DNA of 64,000 bases from Algoriphagus antarcticus (GTDB lineage: Bacteria > Bacteroidota > Bacteroidia > Cytophagales > Cyclobacteriaceae): positions 1-64,000 of the forward strand of contig NZ_MSSW01000032.1 in assembly GCF_002150685.1 (NCBI RefSeq). Reading direction: 5' to 3'. Shown here in pieces: positions 59,682 through 64,000 of this stretch; within the stretch, counting starts at the first letter, position 1; every line of letters begins with the position of its first letter. A program made the position numbers and the translations under genes. The notes under the pieces were generated by a model. It ran no database searches and was not told the DNA's origin. It saw only the letters and a program-made list of their open reading frames with translations.

Positions 59682-62126
59682 TTAGAATGAGAAAGTGATT
59701 GTTCCCAAAATATTTCTAGGTGCACCTGGGAAAAGTCTCAAGTAGTCGTATCCACCTACCCAGTAGGTTTTGTCAGCTAGATTATTGACGTTGAGCTGAA
59801 GGCGAACGTTTCCTGTGGTGTAAAAAAGCGCTGCGTTCATGACATTGTATCCAGGAATGGTTTGAGCTTCACTGAGAGAAAGATTTCTTTCCGTTACGAA
59901 ATTTGCTCCAAACCCAACTCCCAAACCTGTCAGGGCTCCTTGATCAAACTCATATTTGGTCCAAAGATTACCTTGGTGTTTTGGTGCATTTGGCTTTTGT
60001 CTGCCTAGGTCTTCCTCATTAGGACTTTCTGTGATTTCGGCCACATTATAGGCATAGGAAGCCATTATACTCCAATTCATCAGGATTCTCCCAGTTACAT
60101 CAAATTCCACCCCTTTAGCAGTTTCTTTTCCAATTTGCTCTAGCAAGTCATTTTCTCCCGGGACCTGATATAAGGTGTTCTTTTGATCAATTTTATAAAT
60201 CCCGGTAGTCAATTCCAGACGTTTGTTGAACCAGTCAGACTTCATTCCAAATTCTACCATAGAGCTGATCAGTGGGTCAAACGGGCCACCTGCATTTGGA
60301 TTCGATATAGTGGAAGCAGTTTGAGGATTGTATCCTTCCACGTAAGTGCCGTAGAAATTCATGTTCTCATTAGCTTTGAACACCAAACCTAACCTTGGAA
60401 GCAATACGTTCTGCTTCACTTTTTCCTCATTCTCCTTTTTATAATTTTCAAAGTCTGTATATACTTCATACCTAATACCAATCATTGCTTCGAGTTTTCC
60501 TAATGTGATCTGATCCTGAGCATAAAACCCATTCAAGTGATAAAGTGTGGGGTCGAAACTTCTCTGGGCATAGAAATATTTAGACATATCCTGCATGGTC
60601 TGAGAATTGATCGGATTCTCAAGGTCAAAATGAGAAACATTTGGTACCGGATTTCCATTTTTGTCTAGAAGGTAGGCACCCTTATTTGCTGGATTGAATC
60701 TGGAAATGGAACCTGTGTTTGGTGCATTTTTATAGCCATTGGCAGTCAATTGTGAGCCACCGGCTGGTAACGTTTCTTGGGCATAATCATAGCCAAGAAC
60801 CAGTTTATGGGTTAGTTTTCCTGTAGTTTTCTGAATATTAAAATAAGCAGAAAGGTTGTCCACAAATCGGGTTCTTTTTCTGATGAATACTTGTCGCCCT
60901 ACCATGGTGCCAATTGTATTTCCATCGCCATCTAAAGCATAGCTATTTGAAGATCTATGCTCAGTGAGATCTTCATTATATCCTGTCTTCATGTAGGAGG
61001 CGTTGAAGCTTATATCCTTGTTGATCTGATGATTCAGCGAAGTGGTGATCGTGTAAGTCTGCTCTTTCAAATAGTCATTCGCGGTATTCAGTGATCTGGA
61101 GGTAGGTGTGGAATAGAGATCATTCTCAAAAGTAGATTGGCCTCTGTCCAGTCGGCTGCTTGAATTATTAAATACCAAATCTAAATTCACGCGAGTCTTT
61201 TCGGATGCGATGAATGATAATGATGGAGCTACCACGATGTTTTTGTCAAATTGAAGATCTCTGAAATTCTGCGCGTCCTCGTATCCAAGATTTAATCTAT
61301 AAAGCAAGGTTTTTGACTTGTTTGCAGGGCCTGTGAAATCGGCCAATCCTCTGAAATTATTAAAACTTCCAACAGAGAAACTCATACTGTTTCTATTGAT
61401 GTCAAGTGGCTTTTTAGTTACTCTATTCACTACGCCACCAGGACTGGCATTGCCAAAAAGTGCGGAAGATGGGCCTTTCAGTACTTCTACTCGCTCCAAA
61501 TAATTGATCAAAGGCTGTTTCCAGAAGCCTGAAGTAGAGCGCATTCCGTTTACCAATTGCGTATTGCTACCTCCGTTGATGCGGAAGCCACGGATGGTGA
61601 TGTCATCATAGAAGGTAAATTGACTTACCCCGGAGAAGTTCTTCACCGTTTCGCCTACGCGCATTAGTCCCTGATCCAAAATCAATTCTTTGGTCACATA
61701 CGAAACTGACTGGGGCAGATCTTTGATGTTCGTTTGTGTTTTGCTGCCGATGAAAGTTGAGGTGTTTTTATAGCCTTCTTCTTTTCTACCTACAATCTCC
61801 ACTTCCTGCAAGCTCGAAGTCTCCTCTTCCAATTGGAAATTTCTTGTGAATACAGGCTTATTGATGTTTATTTTTTCATTGACAGGAATGAATCCAATGA
61901 ATGATAATTTCAACTGATGCTCTCCCGGCTTGTCAAAAACCAATGAATAGCTGCCTTCGATATCTGTGACAGCGCCAAATGAAGTTCCAGCAACTTGGAT
62001 GCTTGCTCCGATCAAAGGTTCTCCTCCACTAGTAGAAATTGAGCCACGAAGTTCATAATTGGATTGGCTATAAGCACTCAAAATACTGATGAAGTATAGT
62101 GCAAAACAGGTAAAAACTCCCTTCAT
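59682..62126 (-). CDS. TonB-dependent siderophore receptor
   Basis: An 814-residue outer-membrane receptor. The start at 62126 gives a clean signal peptide (cut near AYSQ); the frame to 62183 is excluded. After an N-terminal carboxypeptidase regulatory-like domain (about 25-110) comes the plug (SFIGSKTQTNIKDLPQSVSY and RGFRINGGSNTQLVNGMRST) and a 22-strand barrel ending FPGAPRNILGTITFSF. It imports ferric siderophores with TonB. A Fur-like palindrome lies 64 bases before the start. The PepSY gene follows. Confidence 0.94.
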   Translation of the reverse strand: MKGVFTCFALYFISILSAYSQSNYELRGSISTSGGEPLIGASIQVAGTSFGAVTDIEGSYSLVFDKPGEHQLKLSFIGFIPVNEKININKPVFTRNFQLEEETSSLQEVEIVGRKEEGYKNTSTFIGSKTQTNIKDLPQSVSYVTKELILDQGLMRVGETVKNFSGVSQFTFYDDITIRGFRINGGSNTQLVNGMRSTSGFWKQPLINYLERVEVLKGPSSALFGNASPGGVVNRVTKKPLDINRNSMSFSVGSFNNFRGLADFTGPANKSKTLLYRLNLGYEDAQNFRDLQFDKNIVVAPSLSFIASEKTRVNLDLVFNNSSSRLDRGQSTFENDLYSTPTSRSLNTANDYLKEQTYTITTSLNHQINKDISFNASYMKTGYNEDLTEHRSSNSYALDGDGNTIGTMVGRQVFIRKRTRFVDNLSAYFNIQKTTGKLTHKLVLGYDYAQETLPAGGSQLTANGYKNAPNTGSISRFNPANKGAYLLDKNGNPVPNVSHFDLENPINSQTMQDMSKYFYAQRSFDPTLYHLNGFYAQDQITLGKLEAMIGIRYEVYTDFENYKKENEEKVKQNVLLPRLGLVFKANENMNFYGTYVEGYNPQTASTISNPNAGGPFDPLISSMVEFGMKSDWFNKRLELTTGIYKIDQKNTLYQVPGENDLLEQIGKETAKGVEFDVTGRILMNWSIMASYAYNVAEITESPNEEDLGRQKPNAPKHQGNLWTKYEFDQGALTGLGVGFGANFVTERNLSLSEAQTIPGYNVMNAALFYTTGNVRLQLNVNNLADKTYWVGGYDYLRLFPGAPRNILGTITFSF

Positions 62127-62189
62127 AATTTTATTAAGATTGATTATTGATAAGGCAAAAATAGGGAGCGGATCTGAAATCACCTCATT

Positions 62190-62212
62190 TTATTTAGATT
62201 AATTTTAAATAA
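62190..62212 (-). promoter_or_regulatory. Fur-like operator upstream of the TonB receptor
   Basis: A 23-base imperfect palindrome with perfect 7-base arms (TTATTTA/TAAATAA) around GATTAATTT, 64 bases before the receptor start. The AT-rich palindrome type fits Fur-family regulation by iron. Confidence 0.55.
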
Positions 62213-62403
62213 AATTAACGTCCATCTGTTTTGTGAAAATTTTGAATGGAGAAAAAAGAGGTTGAACATCTTGAAGAAGGATGTTTTTACAACCGACACA
62301 AAGTGATTTGCTGGTTTGTAGCGGGATTGCTATCTTCCATCAACAATAATAAGGGTTTGCCGTTAAGCATTTATCAAATCCATCTCCCACCCAAGTACAA
62401 TAC

Positions 62404-63081
62404 ATGAATATTTTATCAGTTTCAAACCTAAGCAAGGTTTATACTAGTGGCAGCAGAAAACTGACTGTCTTAGACGAAGTTACATTTGATATTAAATCAG
62501 GCGAAACCATCTCCATAGTTGGCCCATCAGGCAGTGGTAAGACGACTCTTCTCGGACTTTGTGCCGGATTAGATTCCGGCTCTACAGGTAGCGTTGTGTT
62601 GGACGGTAAGTCGCTGGAGAAGCTTTCGGAAGATCAGCGAGCTGCGGTTAGAAATCAGAGCGTAGGCTTTATTTTTCAGAATTTTCAACTTCTGCCTACA
62701 CTGACCGCTTTAGAAAATGTAATGGTTCCGCTGGAGCTGAAAAAGAGAAAAGATGCACGTCAAAAAGCGCAGGAACTTCTCAATAAAGTAGGACTTGGAG
62801 ACAGAGGCACTCATTATCCTACACAACTTTCCGGTGGAGAGCAGCAGCGGGTTTCGATAGCCAGAGCTTTTGCCAATGAGCCAAAAATTCTTTTCGCTGA
62901 CGAACCAACGGGAAATCTGGATACAGAAACTGGGGAAATGATAGAGAAATTGATTTTTGACCTCAATAAAGAAGAGGGAACTACACTGGTTTTGGTTACG
63001 CATGATTTGGAACTGGCAGCCAAAACTCAACGCATCATTCATATTAAGGGTGGAAAAATACAGGAGGATGCAAATGCCTGA
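62404..63081 (+). CDS. ABC transporter ATPase, YbbA/LolD-like
   Basis: A 225-residue ATPase with Walker A GPSGSGKTT, the Q loop FIFQNFQLLPTLTALENVMV, signature LSGGEQQRVSIARAF, Walker B ILFADEPTGNLD and switch VTHD. This is the MacB/LolD/YbbA group, whose ATPases pair with FtsX-like permeases. It overlaps the permease gene by 8 bases. By analogy with YbbA-YbbP it may extrude or reposition lipids. Confidence 0.92.
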   Translation: MNILSVSNLSKVYTSGSRKLTVLDEVTFDIKSGETISIVGPSGSGKTTLLGLCAGLDSGSTGSVVLDGKSLEKLSEDQRAAVRNQSVGFIFQNFQLLPTLTALENVMVPLELKKRKDARQKAQELLNKVGLGDRGTHYPTQLSGGEQQRVSIARAFANEPKILFADEPTGNLDTETGEMIEKLIFDLNKEEGTTLVLVTHDLELAAKTQRIIHIKGGKIQEDANA

Positions 63082-64000
63082 TTACGGATGGATTTTTAAG
63101 ATGGCTTTTCGGGATTTCCGAAAAAACATCTCTCGACTGTTGCTTTTCGTTTCTTCCATAGTGGTCGGAATTGCAGCTTTGGTAGCAATTAGTTCATTTG
63201 GAGAAAATCTCACAGCAGACATTGACAATCAGGCCAAAGAGCTTTTAGGAGCTGATTTGGTACTTGAAAACAACAAGCCAGTAGGCGATCAGACGATAGA
63301 TAGCGCGGCTACGCAAATGGCTTCCGAAGTGAATTTTGCGAGTATGGTTGCTTATCCTAAGACTGGAGCCAGTCGGCTTACTCAGGTTCGAGCGCTCGAA
63401 GGAGCATTTCCATTCTATGGTTTTTTTGAAACAATTCCTGCTTCGGGAGATGCGGATTTTCGCTCAGGAGGAAAAAAGGCCTTGGTAGAAAAGACGCTGA
63501 TGGCTCAGTTCAATGCGGAAGTTGGAGACCAGATCAAAGTGGGTGAGGTGCTTTTCGAAGTAGTGGGAGAATTGCAAAAAGTGCCTGGGCAAACAGGGAT
63601 TACAGCATCCGTAGCTCCTGCAGTTTATATACCAAAGGCTTATTTGGAGGAAACTGGTTTGATACAGTATGGTAGTCGTGTGGAGTATAGCCGATATTTT
63701 CAGTTTGAGCCGGGAACTGATGTAGAGGCGTTAATTAAGCCATACGAGGATCAATGGGAAGAAGAGCGTGTGGACGCGGATACTGTGGAGGACAGAAAGC
63801 GATCCACTGGTCGCTCATTTGCCAATCTTTCTAACTTCCTGAGCTTGGTTGCTTTTATCGCATTGCTTCTTGGCTGTGTGGGAGTGGCGAGTGCAGTGAA
63901 TGTTTTTGTGAAGGAAAAGTTGTCTTCAGTAGCTGTCTTACGTTGTCTGGGTGTTTCTTCCAGAGATGTCTTGCTGATTTATCTTACGGAGATCATCATT
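63074..64000 (+). CDS. ABC transporter permease, YbbP/FtsX-like, partial
   Basis: The first 309 codons are present; the gene runs off the window. Helix 1 is LLLFVSSIVVGIAALVAISS (about 19-38), a large periplasmic domain of about 210 residues (beginning FGENLTADIDNQAKELLGAD) follows, and FLSLVAFIALLLGCVGVASA opens the second membrane block. This plan is FtsX-like (MacB/YbbP). The complete YbbP-type protein is about 800 residues. It overlaps the ATPase gene by 8 bases. Confidence 0.88.
   Translation, partial: MPDYGWIFKMAFRDFRKNISRLLLFVSSIVVGIAALVAISSFGENLTADIDNQAKELLGADLVLENNKPVGDQTIDSAATQMASEVNFASMVAYPKTGASRLTQVRALEGAFPFYGFFETIPASGDADFRSGGKKALVEKTLMAQFNAEVGDQIKVGEVLFEVVGELQKVPGQTGITASVAPAVYIPKAYLEETGLIQYGSRVEYSRYFQFEPGTDVEALIKPYEDQWEEERVDADTVEDRKRSTGRSFANLSNFLSLVAFIALLLGCVGVASAVNVFVKEKLSSVAVLRCLGVSSRDVLLIYLTEIII

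Noticed and set aside
62246-62407. A 53-residue + strand reading frame ending in the ybbA-like ATG (ATGA overlap)
   Set aside because: It has no known domain, its C terminus is low in structure, and a frame of this length can arise by chance. The stop-start overlap is suggestive but not enough.
1-64000. CRISPR arrays, tRNA or rRNA genes, insertion sequences or phage genes
   Set aside because: I looked for regularly spaced short repeats, T-loop-like motifs and transposase or capsid-type proteins and found none. The repeats present are intergenic hairpin elements without an encoded transposase.

Overview
The window is chromosomal DNA from a member of the Bacteroidota, most likely order Cytophagales and close to the Cyclobacteriaceae (Algoriphagus-like). 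The evidence is the set of Bacteroidota-restricted families (DUF4199, DUF4293, DUF4295, DUF5522, GlmU-like sugar nucleotidyltransferase), the rpmB-rpmG-DUF4295-ftsY order, promoters of the TTTG/TAnnTTTG type, and the scarcity of Shine-Dalgarno sequences. The genus is inference. There are no rRNA or tRNA genes, no CRISPR array, no intact insertion sequence and no prophage. Most genes are housekeeping; the accessory signal lies in intergenic repeats, a decayed PIN toxin, a lipoprotein array and an iron-uptake cassette.

Layout. 0-5 kb: a dihydroorotase homologue that has lost its metal site, two DUF4199 membrane proteins and two family-2 glycosyltransferases, converging on a methyltransferase. 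5-10.8 kb: an orphan TolC, a coiled-coil secreted protein, an SPFH / PH-like / Arc-type repressor operon, ftsY and the L28-L33-DUF4295 operon. 10.8-17.6 kb: ornithine aminotransferase with a four-cysteine insertion, a HAD phosphatase, hemB, an ammonium transporter with an outer-membrane porin, and a small secreted protein with three KGPxAKN repeats. 17.6-27.4 kb: GroES-like protein, dnaK, MOSC protein, hemE, small envelope proteins, an ABC exporter, truA and DUF4293.

27.4-39 kb: an ECF sigma / anti-sigma / outer-membrane-protein operon, a trans-sulfuration enzyme, a phosphatase, an MBL hydrolase, DUF2214, a ComM-like ATPase, a second ABC exporter and a Wzi/RemB-like barrel. 39-47.5 kb: rpmE, GlmU-like protein, holB, a retropepsin-like protein with rimK, hemC, a cyclophilin lipoprotein, an SDR and a sodium-dependent symporter. 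47.5-54 kb: repeat-rich spacers, a PorT-like porin and four tandem paralogous lipoproteins, the last broken by one in-frame stop. 54-64 kb: a GMC oxidoreductase with its Tat-signalled small subunit, a degenerate PIN toxin, a TesA-like esterase, an iron-uptake operon (TonB receptor, PepSY protein, small membrane protein) behind a Fur-like palindrome, and the start of a YbbA/YbbP-like ABC system that runs off the window.

How the genes work together: hemB, hemE and hemC supply tetrapyrrole synthesis from three separate loci; the porin probably feeds Amt; the TonB receptor and PepSY protein probably handle ferric siderophore uptake and reduction; the ECF sigma factor probably controls its own operon. 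I see no wholly new multi-gene defence or mobile system. The best candidates for undescribed biology are the KGPxAKN protein, the SPFH/PH-like/Arc module, the lipoprotein array and the metal-less dihydroorotase.
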